Source of the DNA: Woeseiaceae bacterium
GTDB lineage: Bacteria; Pseudomonadota; Gammaproteobacteria; Steroidobacterales; Woeseiaceae
Length of the DNA stretch: 64,000 bases
Assembly (NCBI GenBank): GCA_030065915.1
Contig: JASJCQ010000002.1
Span: forward strand, 124,001-188,000
Direction: 5' to 3'
The position numbers and the translations under genes are program-made. The number at the start of each line of letters is the position of its first letter. Positions within the stretch are counted from its first letter, which is position 1. This document shows positions 55,873 through 64,000 of the stretch, piece by piece. Under the pieces are notes generated by a model. That model saw only the letters and a program-made list of their open reading frames with translations. It was not told where the DNA came from and searched no databases.

Positions 55873-58623
55873 TCAGGCCAGTTCGGCGAGTTTTTTCACC
55901 TGCTCCGTCAATTGGTCGATCTGACGCTGAAAATCGCTGGCCCGGTCCCGCTCCTGTGAGACCACCGCCGGCGGGGCATTGTTCACAAATTTTTCATTGC
56001 TGAGCTTAGCCGTAGCCTTGGCCAGTTCGCCCCGCACCTTGTCGAGCTGCTTCGACAGTCGGGCCCGTTCGGCGTCAACGTCAATCAGCCCTTTCATCGG
56101 CACCAGCAAGCGCAGATCGTCCAGCAGGGCGGTCGCCGACGTCGGGGCTTCCTCGTCGTCGAGGATCTCGACGGTCTCGACCCGGCCGACGCGCTGCAGC
56201 AACGGCAGATGTTCGCGAGCCTTGCGTCGGTCCTCCTTCGTCGCGCCCTTGAGGAGTACCGGCAGCGGTTTGCCCGGAGAGATATCCATCTCGCCTCGAA
56301 TCTGCCGGATGCCGAGGATGAACTTGCGAACCCAGTCGATGTCCGCGGCCGCTACCTCGTCCACCTCCGCGTCCGCGTTCGGGAAGGGCTGCAACATGAT
56401 GGTCTCGCCGTCGACACCAGCGATCGGCGCGACCTGCCGCCAGATCTCCTCGGTCACGAACGGCATGATCGGGTGAATGAGCCGGAGCAGTGTCTCCAGC
56501 GTCTCGATCAGTGTCTTGCGGGTGCCGCGCTTCAGGGCCTCCGATGCACTGTCCGACTGCAGCACCGGCTTAGAGAGCTCGAGGTACCAGTCACAGAACT
56601 CGTGCCACGTGAATTCGTACATCGCTTGCGACGCGAGGTCGAGACGATACCCGTTGAAGTGTTCATGAACCTTGCCCACGGCTTGCGACAGGCGCGTCTT
56701 GATCCAGCGGTCGGCCGCCGAATACTCGACGTCGCCCTCGTCCAGTGATTCGACATTCATCAGTACGTAGCGGGCGGCGTTCCACAACTTGTTGCAGAAG
56801 TTCTTGTAGCCCTCGATACGCCCGATGTCGAAGCTGATGTCGCGCCCGTTCGTTGCCAGCGAGGCAAACGTGAATCGAAGGGCGTCGGCGCCGAAGCGGT
56901 CGATGCCCTCGGGGAACTGCTTCCTGGTCGCTTTCTCGATCTTCGGCTTCAGGTGCTCCTGCATCAAACCCGTCGTGCGCTTCTCGATCAACGTGTCGAG
57001 GTCGACGCCGTCGATGAGGTCGAGTGGATCGAGAATGTTGCCCTTCGACTTGGACATCTTCTGGCCATCCGGATCGCGTATCAGGCCGTGGATGTAGACT
57101 TCGCGGAACGGTACGTCGCCCATGAATTTGATGCCCATCATGATCATGCGGGCGACCCAGAAGAAGATGATGTCGAAGCCGGTCACGAGCACGTTGCCCG
57201 GATAAAACTCCTTCAGCGAGTCGGAGTCTTCCGGCCAGCCCAGGGTGCTGAACGGCCACAGCGCCGACGAGAACCAGGTATCGAGGACGTCTTCGTCCTG
57301 CTTGAGCGTCACGTCCGGACCTAACTGGTGCTTGTCCCTGGCGTCCTGTTCGGTCGGTGCGACGTAGACATTGCCTTCCTCGTCGAACCAGGCCGGAATC
57401 CTGTGGCCCCACCACAACTGGCGGCTGATGCACCAGTCCTGGATGTTGTACATCCATTCGAAGTAGGTCTTGGACCAGTTCTCCGGCACGAATTTGATCT
57501 TGCCGGTCTCGACGGCTTCGATTGCAGGCTTCGCCAGTGGCTCGATCTTCACGTACCACTGGTCGGTCAGGTAGGGCTCTACGACGGCACCGCTGCGATC
57601 GCCGCGCGGTATTTTGACCGTGTAGTCCTCGATTTCGTGCAATAACCCGAGGTCTTCGAACTCCGCTACGATGGCCTTGCGCGCGTCAAAGCGATCGAGC
57701 CCTCGGTATGCTTCGGGCACGTCGTCATTCATCGCACCGTCGTCCGTCAGGACGTTGTACATTGCGAGATCGTGCCGCTGGCCGATCTCGTAGTCGTTGA
57801 AGTCGTGTGCAGGCGTTATCTTGACGCAGCCGGTACCGAATTCCGGGTCGACGTAGTCGTCGGCGATGATCGGAATCCGGCGCCCGACGATCGGCAACTC
57901 GACGTGCCTGCCAACCAGGTGCGAATAACGCTCGTCGTCCGGGTGTACGGCGACTGCGCTGTCGCCCAGCATGGTCTCGGGCCGGGTCGTCGCAACGACG
58001 AGGCTCTCGTCGCTGCCGGCGATCGGGTATCGGAAGTGCCAGAGCTTACCCGGCTCGTCGGCGGACAATACCTCGAGGTCCGATAAGGCCGTGTGCAGAA
58101 CCGGGTCCCAGTTGACGAGTCGTTTGCCCCGGTAGATCAGGCCTTCGTCATAGAGTGTGACGAAGACTTCCGCGACCGCTTTTGACAGGCCCTCGTCCAT
58201 CGTAAACCGGTCTCGCTCCCAGTCGAGTGAGGCGCCCAGGCGACGAAATTGCTTTTCGATCTTGCCGCCGGATTCCTCTTTCCACTGCCAGACACGCTCG
58301 ACGAATTCTTCCCTGCCGAGGTCGTGCTTGGTCTTGCCTTCCCCGTTCAGCAGGCGTTCGACGACCATCTGCGTCGCGATGCCGGCATGATCCATGCCCG
58401 GCTGCCACAACGCACGGTAGCCATCCATGCGCTTGAAGCGGGTCAACGCGTCCATGATCGTGTCCTGGAAGGCGTGTCCCATGTGCAAAGTACCGGTGAC
58501 ATTCGGCGGCGGAATCATGATGCAGTAGGGTTCGCCATCGCCGCGCGGCGCGAACCATTTGTTATCTTCCCAGCGTTCGTAAATGCGCTGCTCGATATCG
58601 GCGGGGTCGTATGACTTGTTCAT
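55873..58623 (-). CDS. valS: Valyl-tRNA synthetase
   Basis: A 916-residue class I synthetase. The HIGH-type signature is [13 protein letters not shown] near residue 45, and the KMSKS loop is [18 protein letters not shown]. The editing domain (CP1) has [19 protein letters not shown], typical for ValS. The last 65 residues form the Val-tRNA synthetase coiled coil ([20 protein letters not shown] onward). It starts three bases after the end of holC, matching the classical holC-valS order. Confidence 0.97.
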   Translation of the reverse strand: MNKSYDPADIEQRIYERWEDNKWFAPRGDGEPYCIMIPPPNVTGTLHMGHAFQDTIMDALTRFKRMDGYRALWQPGMDHAGIATQMVVERLLNGEGKTKHDLGREEFVERVWQWKEESGGKIEKQFRRLGASLDWERDRFTMDEGLSKAVAEVFVTLYDEGLIYRGKRLVNWDPVLHTALSDLEVLSADEPGKLWHFRYPIAGSDESLVVATTRPETMLGDSAVAVHPDDERYSHLVGRHVELPIVGRRIPIIADDYVDPEFGTGCVKITPAHDFNDYEIGQRHDLAMYNVLTDDGAMNDDVPEAYRGLDRFDARKAIVAEFEDLGLLHEIEDYTVKIPRGDRSGAVVEPYLTDQWYVKIEPLAKPAIEAVETGKIKFVPENWSKTYFEWMYNIQDWCISRQLWWGHRIPAWFDEEGNVYVAPTEQDARDKHQLGPDVTLKQDEDVLDTWFSSALWPFSTLGWPEDSDSLKEFYPGNVLVTGFDIIFFWVARMIMMGIKFMGDVPFREVYIHGLIRDPDGQKMSKSKGNILDPLDLIDGVDLDTLIEKRTTGLMQEHLKPKIEKATRKQFPEGIDRFGADALRFTFASLATNGRDISFDIGRIEGYKNFCNKLWNAARYVLMNVESLDEGDVEYSAADRWIKTRLSQAVGKVHEHFNGYRLDLASQAMYEFTWHEFCDWYLELSKPVLQSDSASEALKRGTRKTLIETLETLLRLIHPIMPFVTEEIWRQVAPIAGVDGETIMLQPFPNADAEVDEVAAADIDWVRKFILGIRQIRGEMDISPGKPLPVLLKGATKEDRRKAREHLPLLQRVGRVETVEILDDEEAPTSATALLDDLRLLVPMKGLIDVDAERARLSKQLDKVRGELAKATAKLSNEKFVNNAPPAVVSQERDRASDFQRQIDQLTEQVKKLAELA

Positions 58624-58626
58624 TGC

Positions 58627-59046
58627 TCAGAGTTTGTGAGTTTCCAGGGTGTGGCCCTGTTCGCGGTAATGCAGGAATCGTTCGCGGCTGCGGATTTTTA
58701 CGTCCTCGTCATTCGTGACGAGTTCGGCGACGCGGTCAAAATGATCGAAGAACTCGGGCAGCTCGTCGCTGAGATTAATCAGCAGGTCGCGGGCTGGCGA
58801 GCCCGGGTTGCAGCCGATCGTGACCGGTGAGTCCAGGCCATCATCACCGACACAATGGTGTGGTACGAAACTGCCGTCACGAAATGTCCACAAGAGCTCG
58901 TCGATGATCCGGACCGTGCCGTTGTCGCCTGCGTGGATGTGGACCGTGTTGTCCAGTCGATAGGCTTTTTCGGCCAGCCGGCATGCAAATGCATGACGCG
59001 CGTGCGCGCCGCTCTGGCTGAGAACGTAGAAGTCAATACGCGCCAT
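58627..59046 (-). CDS. holC: DNA polymerase III chi subunit
   Basis: A 139-residue chi subunit, which links the clamp loader to single-strand binding protein. Family motifs are RIDFYVLSQSGAHARHAFAC at the N-terminus, RLAEKAYRL and the WTFRDGSFVPHH segment. It lies six bases downstream of pepA and three upstream of valS, in the pepA-holC-valS order well known in gammaproteobacteria. Confidence 0.95.
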   Translation of the reverse strand: MARIDFYVLSQSGAHARHAFACRLAEKAYRLDNTVHIHAGDNGTVRIIDELLWTFRDGSFVPHHCVGDDGLDSPVTIGCNPGSPARDLLINLSDELPEFFDHFDRVAELVTNDEDVKIRSRERFLHYREQGHTLETHKL

Positions 59047-59052
59047 GTCGCT

Positions 59053-60549
59053 CTATGGAAGTTGCCCGCACCGCGACAGGATGAACTCGGACAGCATTGG
59101 CACGGGACGACCGGTCGACCCTTTTTGCGCACCGGAGACCCAGGCTGTACCGGCAATGTCCAGGTGTGCCCAGGTCATGCCGTCGGTGAAGTTCTTCAGG
59201 AAACAGCCTGCCGTGATGGCGCCTCCGTCGCGGCCACCGACGTTTGCGAAGTCGGCGAAATTACTCTTCAGTTGCTTCGTGTACTCATCGGTCAGCGGCA
59301 ATCGCCAGCCGCGGTCCTCGGCATCGACGCCGGCCCCGACAATCTCGTTCTCCAGATCATCGCTGTTGCCCATGACGCCGGTGTGATGATGGCCAAGCGC
59401 AATAACGCAGGCCCCGGTCAGCGTCGCCACGTCAACGATAGCGGCGGGCTTGAAGCGCTTCGAGTAGGTCAGCGCATCGCACAGGATCAGGCGGCCCTCA
59501 GCATCGGTGTTGAGGATCTCGATAGTCTGCCCGGACATGCTCTTGACGATGTCGGCCGGACGGGTCGCCGTACCACTGGGCATGTTCTCGACGGCGGGAA
59601 CGACCACGTTCAGGTTGACTGGCAGCTGCAGCCTCGCCACCGTTTCCATTGTGCCGAGGACGCCAGCCGCGCCGCCCATGTCGTATTTCATTTCGTCCAT
59701 GGCCGGGCCCGGCTTCAGGGAGATGCCGCCGGAGTCGAAAGTCACGCCCTTGCCGACCAGGACGATGGGCTTGTCGCTGCCTGCGCCCTTGTACTGCAGG
59801 ATGATCATTTTCGCTGGCTCGACGGTTCCGGCCGTTACCGACAACAGCGAATGCATGCCGAGTCGCTTCATCTCCGGCTCGTTGAGGATCTTGGCCGTCA
59901 GCCGCTTATGCTGGCGCGCCATCTTCTGGGCGGTACGTGCAAGGTAGCTTGGCGTGCAGACGTTCGGCGGCAGGTTTCCGAGGTCCTTGGTCAGAGCCAT
60001 GCCGGCAACGATTGCGATCGCATGTTCGGCGCCCCGCGACGCGCGCTGTGCCTCTCCACGCGCCGCTATGGCGTTGCCCAGTTTCTTGAGTGGCATACCG
60101 GGTGTTTTGCGGCCGCTCTTCATCTGCTGGAACGTGTACTGGGAATCACCGATCGCCTGCACCGCGTGGCGGGCCTTGTAATACGCGTCCAGACCGTTGA
60201 TGTCCTCGAGACTCAGGTAGTTGGCAATGGTCTGGACTTTCGATCCGGCGAGTGCCTGCATAGCCGCGGCAACGGCGGCGCGATACTGCTTCGCGCCGAA
60301 CTGGCTGGCCTTGCCCAGGCCCGCGACAACCACGCGTTTCGCGCGTACGCCGTCGAGGCTGTTCAGGACTCGCGCTTTGCCGACAGCAGGCGGTAGATCC
60401 CCGCTCTTGAAGAGACCGGTCAGCGCGCCCTTGCTGGCAGCATCCATGTCGGCGGCGCCGGCGCTGAGCTTGCCTCGATCGTAGACACCCACGATGATGC
60501 AATCCGCTGCGCGTCGTGATGCCTTGCTTGTTGTCGTAAAGAAGTCCAT
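59053..60549 (-). CDS. pepA: Leucyl aminopeptidase PepA
   Basis: A 498-residue M17 cytosol aminopeptidase, the canonical PepA. Metal and catalytic motifs are VGKGVTFDSGGISLKPG, MDEMKYDMGGAAG and the signature NTDAEGRLILCDAL. In E. coli PepA also binds DNA; whether this one does is unknown. The ATG at 60549 has an aggg about ten bases upstream; a TTG at 60558 would add three residues. It is divergent from lptF-lptG, which is the classical arrangement. A second, more diverged M17 protein is encoded at 9742-11250. Confidence 0.96.
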   Translation of the reverse strand: MDFFTTTSKASRRAADCIIVGVYDRGKLSAGAADMDAASKGALTGLFKSGDLPPAVGKARVLNSLDGVRAKRVVVAGLGKASQFGAKQYRAAVAAAMQALAGSKVQTIANYLSLEDINGLDAYYKARHAVQAIGDSQYTFQQMKSGRKTPGMPLKKLGNAIAARGEAQRASRGAEHAIAIVAGMALTKDLGNLPPNVCTPSYLARTAQKMARQHKRLTAKILNEPEMKRLGMHSLLSVTAGTVEPAKMIILQYKGAGSDKPIVLVGKGVTFDSGGISLKPGPAMDEMKYDMGGAAGVLGTMETVARLQLPVNLNVVVPAVENMPSGTATRPADIVKSMSGQTIEILNTDAEGRLILCDALTYSKRFKPAAIVDVATLTGACVIALGHHHTGVMGNSDDLENEIVGAGVDAEDRGWRLPLTDEYTKQLKSNFADFANVGGRDGGAITAGCFLKNFTDGMTWAHLDIAGTAWVSGAQKGSTGRPVPMLSEFILSRCGQLP

Positions 60550-60735
60550 CTGATTCAACCCTTTTTCTTGTTCAGTTTACGCCTGACAGCGGCTCATGCG
60601 CGACGGAACGCCGCGAGCGAGGTCAGGTCAGAGTGAGCAGAAGGCCAGCGACGGCTCCCACGCGGGACTGTCACGGGCAAACCAAAACCGGTAGTCTAAC
60701 TGATTGAATCCACTTGCGTTAACTAATCCGCCGCG

Positions 60736-61818
60736 ATGTTTCGCATTCTAGACCGATATATCTTCCGCGAGGTGGCGTCGACGTGGCTCGCCGTGACCGG
60801 CGTGCTGTTGCTGATCCTCCTGACGAACCAGTTTGCGCGGGTGCTCGGCGATGTCGCCAAGGGCAAACTGCCAAAAAACGCAGCACTCGAAGTGATCGGC
60901 CTGTCCGCTGTCCAGTACCTGAATATCCTGGTGCCGATCGGCCTTTTCCTCGCCGTCATGCTGGCGATGGGGCGCCTGTATCGTGACAGCGAGATGCCGG
61001 CGATGATGGCCTGCCGCGTTGGCCTGTCGGGCGTCTACCGTCCAATTGCTATGTTGTTGATTCCCCTGACGACGCTCGTCGCCTGGGTGGCGATCGAAGT
61101 CGGCCCCAAGTCAATGCTGACGGTGGACATGATCGGTGCGGAGGCGCGACGCGAGGCTGATCTGACCAGTATCGAGCCGGGGCGTTTCACGATGTTCGGG
61201 CCCGACAGCGCGGTCGTCTACGGCGAAAGCGTCGACGAGAACGGCGTTATGCGAGGCGTCTTCATTCAGCGAAGGACGACTGAGAATGCGATCGAAGTCG
61301 TCGTCGCCGACCGCGGCGAGCAGGTGGCGTCCGAGGATCCGAATACGCGCCTGCTGGTGTTGACCAATGGTCGGCGATACGAGGGCACTCCCGGCACGGC
61401 CCAGTTTCGCGTCCTCGAGTTCCAGGAACACGGCATTCCGTATCGCCTGCCGAGTCTCGAGGCGCCGGATCCGCGGCCACGGGCGATGTCCGTGCAGCAG
61501 TTGGCGGCATCCAGCGATCCCGAACACATCGCGGAGCTGCACTGGCGCCTTGGCATCCCGATCTCGACGGTTCTGCTGGGCCTTCTGGCGGTACCCCTGT
61601 CTCGTTCCCAACCTCGTGCCGGTCGCTATGGGCGGCTGGCAGTCGGCCTGCTCGTTTTCATCATCTACTTCAACATGCTGAACGCCGCGAAGGCCTGGAT
61701 AGAGCAGGGCACCGTGGATCCGATGGTCGGACTCTGGTGGGTGCACGCGACGGTGCTGGCCATCGCAATCGGTATGTTGTCGTTTCAGAACGGCTGGCAC
61801 AGGCGGTTGTTTCAATGA
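60736..61818 (+). CDS. lptF: LPS export ABC transporter permease LptF
   Basis: A 360-residue inner-membrane permease of the LptB2FG complex that extracts lipopolysaccharide for transport to the outer membrane. It has the family's three N-terminal and three C-terminal membrane helices around a periplasmic beta-jellyroll domain. MFRILDRYIFREVASTWLAV is the conserved start, and RLGIPISTVLLGLLAVPLS the motif before the last helices. The stop overlaps the lptG start by four bases. The 186-base gap to pepA should hold divergent promoters; none is confidently identified. Confidence 0.96.
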   Translation: MFRILDRYIFREVASTWLAVTGVLLLILLTNQFARVLGDVAKGKLPKNAALEVIGLSAVQYLNILVPIGLFLAVMLAMGRLYRDSEMPAMMACRVGLSGVYRPIAMLLIPLTTLVAWVAIEVGPKSMLTVDMIGAEARREADLTSIEPGRFTMFGPDSAVVYGESVDENGVMRGVFIQRRTTENAIEVVVADRGEQVASEDPNTRLLVLTNGRRYEGTPGTAQFRVLEFQEHGIPYRLPSLEAPDPRPRAMSVQQLAASSDPEHIAELHWRLGIPISTVLLGLLAVPLSRSQPRAGRYGRLAVGLLVFIIYFNMLNAAKAWIEQGTVDPMVGLWWVHATVLAIAIGMLSFQNGWHRRLFQ

Positions 61819-62882
61819 GTGAAATCCTCGCCAAATACCTGATGCGCACGATCCTGGCGAGCACGGCGCTGGTACTCGCCGTGCTGCTGGCGCTGGCGGC
61901 GTTGTTCGAAGTCATCGCCGAACTCGACGATGTCCAGAACGACTACCAGACGCTGCAGGCGATCATGTTCGCCGCCCTGCGACTCCCGAATCTTGCGTTC
62001 CAGATGCTTCCCGTCTCGGCGTTGATCGGATCGCTCCTCGGCCTCGGGGCTCTTGCCGCGAACAGCGAAATCATCGTCATGCGCGCTGCCGGGCTGTCCG
62101 TGAAACGCCTCGCAAAGATGGTCGCGCTGACCGGCGCCGTCATGCTTGTCGTCACCGGCCTCATCGGCGAGTTCATCGGCCCGCCGTTGGACTACTACGC
62201 GAGAAACATGCGGACGGAGGCCCGGTCCGGCCAGAACGATGAGCGAATGGGCAACGAGACCTGGGTGCGAGATGGCGAGATCTTCCTGCATCTCGAGCGC
62301 GTCAGCACCGAGTTCGAGTTTGGCAACCTGATTATGTTCCGTTTCGATGAGAACGGCGGTCTGGACTCGATTCTGAAGGCCGAGAACGCGGGCATCGATG
62401 AGAATGACAGCTGGGTCCTCGAGAACATTCGCGAAACGCAGTTCCGCAACGACGGTGTGCAGGTGGTAGAGGCGACGCGCACGTTCGAGACCTTCGAAGT
62501 GAACGCAGACATGCTAGGCAGCTCTATCGCGAAGTCGTCGAGCTTGTCCGCGCGAGGTCTGCTGAGCTACATCGACTACCTGAAGCGAAACAACCTCGAC
62601 GCCAGGAACTACGAGTCGGAGCTGTGGTACCGGACCTCGCGCACCGCGGCCGTGATGATCATGCCGATGCTGGCGCTGGCGTTCGTCTTCGGTTCACTGA
62701 GAAGCGGCAGCGCCGGTAGTCGTCTTCTGATCGGTGTTGTCATCGGCCTCGCTTACTACCTGGCCAGCGAAATGCTCGCGAATTCCGGGCAGGTCTTTAA
62801 CCTGAACCCGGCCATCATCGCTTGGCTGCCGACTGCCGTACTGGCGCTGTTTACGGGCATTGCACTGTCGCGCATCCGCTAG
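61815..62882 (+). CDS. lptG: LPS export ABC transporter permease LptG
   Basis: A 355-residue permease, partner of LptF. It begins MSEILAKYLMRTILASTALVL, has the conserved helix with LRLPNLAFQMLPVSALIGSLLGLG, and a periplasmic domain followed by MPMLALAFVFGSLRSGSAG and C-terminal helices. The ATG at 61815 overlaps the lptF stop by four bases (ATGA). LptB and the periplasmic components are elsewhere. Confidence 0.96.
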   Translation: MSEILAKYLMRTILASTALVLAVLLALAALFEVIAELDDVQNDYQTLQAIMFAALRLPNLAFQMLPVSALIGSLLGLGALAANSEIIVMRAAGLSVKRLAKMVALTGAVMLVVTGLIGEFIGPPLDYYARNMRTEARSGQNDERMGNETWVRDGEIFLHLERVSTEFEFGNLIMFRFDENGGLDSILKAENAGIDENDSWVLENIRETQFRNDGVQVVEATRTFETFEVNADMLGSSIAKSSSLSARGLLSYIDYLKRNNLDARNYESELWYRTSRTAAVMIMPMLALAFVFGSLRSGSAGSRLLIGVVIGLAYYLASEMLANSGQVFNLNPAIIAWLPTAVLALFTGIALSRIR

Positions 62883-62914
62883 GGGCCGGACGACGGAACC
62901 GACCGTGCCCGGGG

Positions 62915-63355
62915 TCAGGCTTTCTTCTTTTTCGGGTAGTGCATCAAGCGCGTGTCGCTGATCCTGTCATGCCAGGTCAGCTTGTCCCGATCAACGAGTT
63001 GCCAAAGAAACCCCAGACCCAGGCACGCCAGGGAAAGGATCGACGCGATGAAGCGAAGACTTGCGGCCCGGACCGACGGGAGTCTGCCGGCCGGTGTTTG
63101 AAGCTGCAGCCCCCAGGACTGCATGCCCAGCGTCCTGCCCTTGCTGGTCCAGAATCCGACGAAGAACAAATACACGACGAGAACCATCGTGACCTGGTAG
63201 CTGAAATTCTGCGGCTCGACGGACTCACCACCGCGCAGCGCGACGAAGGGGAGCGTTGCCAGGAACAGCAGGGCAATGATCAGCAGCGTGTCATAGATCA
63301 TCGCGCCGAATCGTCGCAGCAGTCCGCTGGGCCTGGGTCGTACTACCTCATCCAT
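62915..63355 (-). CDS. RDD family membrane protein
   Basis: A 146-residue membrane protein of the RDD family. The N-terminal RRFGAMIYDTLLIIALLF matches the Arg-Asp pattern of the first helix, and GRTLGMQSWGLQLQT and WHDRISDTRLMHYPKKKKA fit the conserved central and C-terminal regions. About three helices are present. Its activity is unknown; some RDD proteins are proposed transporters. Its start overlaps the end of the transporter gene by eight bases, and it is convergent with lptG. Confidence 0.9.
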   Translation of the reverse strand: MDEVVRPRPSGLLRRFGAMIYDTLLIIALLFLATLPFVALRGGESVEPQNFSYQVTMVLVVYLFFVGFWTSKGRTLGMQSWGLQLQTPAGRLPSVRAASLRFIASILSLACLGLGFLWQLVDRDKLTWHDRISDTRLMHYPKKKKA

Positions 63356-64000
63356 TTGTCTTTTCCTTGACCACGGGGCGATCTGTCAGGGTGCGGTCAC
63401 TGCCAGGGGCTTCCGACAGCGCACTGTCGCGACGCCTGTATTCGCGGCCTAACCAGATCGCCAGGCCTACCCAGATGGCGGCGAATGGCAGCAATACAAG
63501 AGAGATGACGGGGATCCCGAGCGGCAAGAGGAGGCGTATCGTCCATGTGCCGATCAAATCGCCGCCGCGGTAGATCGCCGTGTCGATGAAGTTCTTCGAC
63601 TTGTACTTCTGCTCGGGCGGTACGACCGAGTACAGCATGTCATTAGTCGGCTTTGACAGCCCGAACCCGACCGAACGCCGCACAACCTGCAGGATTGCGA
63701 TCACGACAAATGCCGGATTGAAGGCCAGCAGCGCGAAGCCGATGATCGAAATAAAGGGCATGATAGCCAGAGTCAGACCAACGCCAAGACGCGAGACCGA
63801 CTGCTTGACGACGATCATCTGCATGAACAGCGCGAGGAAGTTGGTTGCCGCGTCGATCCTCGCAAACACTTGGGTCCGTTCGTCCGGATTGCTGAACGCC
63901 TCGCCAACGAGATCGATCATGAACATGTAAAGCGCCGTACCCAGCAGGCTGGCAATGATCGACGTGCCGCAAATGACCAGGAGGAAACGTGTCTTGTACA
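63348..64000 (-). CDS. MFS/NTT-like transporter, N-terminus beyond the window
   Basis: The C-terminal part of a membrane transporter whose frame stays open to the window edge (at least 24 codons beyond the first ATG at 63926), so it is truncated here. About six helices are visible. The segment RRSVGFGLSKPTNDMLYSVVPPEQKYKSKN followed by FIDTAIYRGGDLIGTW is typical of the major-facilitator group related to ATP/ADP (NTT/TLC-like) carriers. The cytosolic tail is charged. Substrate cannot be assigned. It is directly upstream of the RDD gene. Confidence 0.85.
   Translation of the reverse strand, partial: YKTRFLLVICGTSIIASLLGTALYMFMIDLVGEAFSNPDERTQVFARIDAATNFLALFMQMIVVKQSVSRLGVGLTLAIMPFISIIGFALLAFNPAFVVIAILQVVRRSVGFGLSKPTNDMLYSVVPPEQKYKSKNFIDTAIYRGGDLIGTWTIRLLLPLGIPVISLVLLPFAAIWVGLAIWLGREYRRRDSALSEAPGSDRTLTDRPVVKEKTNG

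Noticed and set aside
58855-60396. 513-codon open frame antisense to pepA and holC
   Set aside because: It is opposite two certain genes and shows no domain character; a shadow of their codon usage.
1-64000. CRISPR arrays, tRNA or rRNA genes, phage or transposase genes
   Set aside because: No direct-repeat/spacer arrays, tRNA cloverleaf sequences, rRNA segments, integrases or transposases were noticed anywhere. tRNA detection by eye is imperfect, and a covariance-model scan would be decisive.

Overview
The window is a gene-dense, GC-rich bacterial chromosome segment, almost certainly from a gammaproteobacterium. Several gene neighbourhoods typical of that class are present: rnfABCDGE followed by nth; holC-valS beside pepA, with lptF-lptG divergent; purMN divergent from a DUF2066/pgsA-like/perM/hda series; and an aceE-aceF-lpd operon with homodimeric-type E1. 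A large TonB-dependent receptor, paired PilT-like motors, a HEAT-repeat Ser/Thr kinase and an MNIO cassette suggest a free-living, probably marine lineage outside the Enterobacterales, perhaps Woeseiales/Chromatiales-like. That placement is inference from gene content only. I see no rRNA, tRNA, CRISPR array, transposase or prophage.

Layout. 1-6.7 kb: TonB receptor with a clear terminator, flavin reductase, a GAF-PAS-PAS-GGDEF-EAL protein whose last codons are repeated three times in frame, and an unrecognised helical protein. 6.7-11.3 kb: nadC, a PuuD-like membrane protein, DUF1289, a 40-residue lipoprotein, a monothiol glutaredoxin, RNase T and an M17 aminopeptidase. 11.4-17.5 kb: pyruvate dehydrogenase operon, carrying two lipoyl domains on E2 and one on E3. 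17.5-23 kb: HAD phosphatase, DUF3429 protein, a membrane-anchored glutamate-synthase-like FMN protein, and a DoxX / HvfC-like / DUF692 (MNIO) cassette plus DUF1841. 23-28.5 kb: nth and the Rnf electron-transport complex. 28.6-35.4 kb: metG, two PilT-like ATPases and the HEAT-kinase.

35.4-44 kb: mrp/apbC-dcd, purN-purM, DUF2066, a pgsA-like gene, perM, hda, wrbA and arsC. Two conspicuous foldback elements lie in this stretch. One fills the whole gap between the DUF2066 stop codon and the pgsA-like start codon and could fold as a three-way junction. 44-51.9 kb: small lipoprotein, acylphosphatase, lytic transglycosylase, proS, a phosphatidylserine-decarboxylase homologue without catalytic motifs, family 4 uracil-DNA glycosylase, rimI, prfC and a UMF1-type transporter. 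51.9-64 kb: TgpA-like transglutaminase / DUF58 / MoxR operon, valS-holC, pepA, lptF-lptG, an RDD protein and an MFS-type transporter cut by the window edge.

Most genes are housekeeping genes in tightly overlapping operons with many 1-4 base stop/start overlaps. The points most worth a second look are: the in-frame triplication of the GGDEF-EAL C-terminus with third-position-only divergence; the foldback between the DUF2066 and pgsA-like genes; the HEAT-kinase/PilT/PilT module; the MNIO cassette without an adjacent precursor; and the probable Psd pseudoenzyme.
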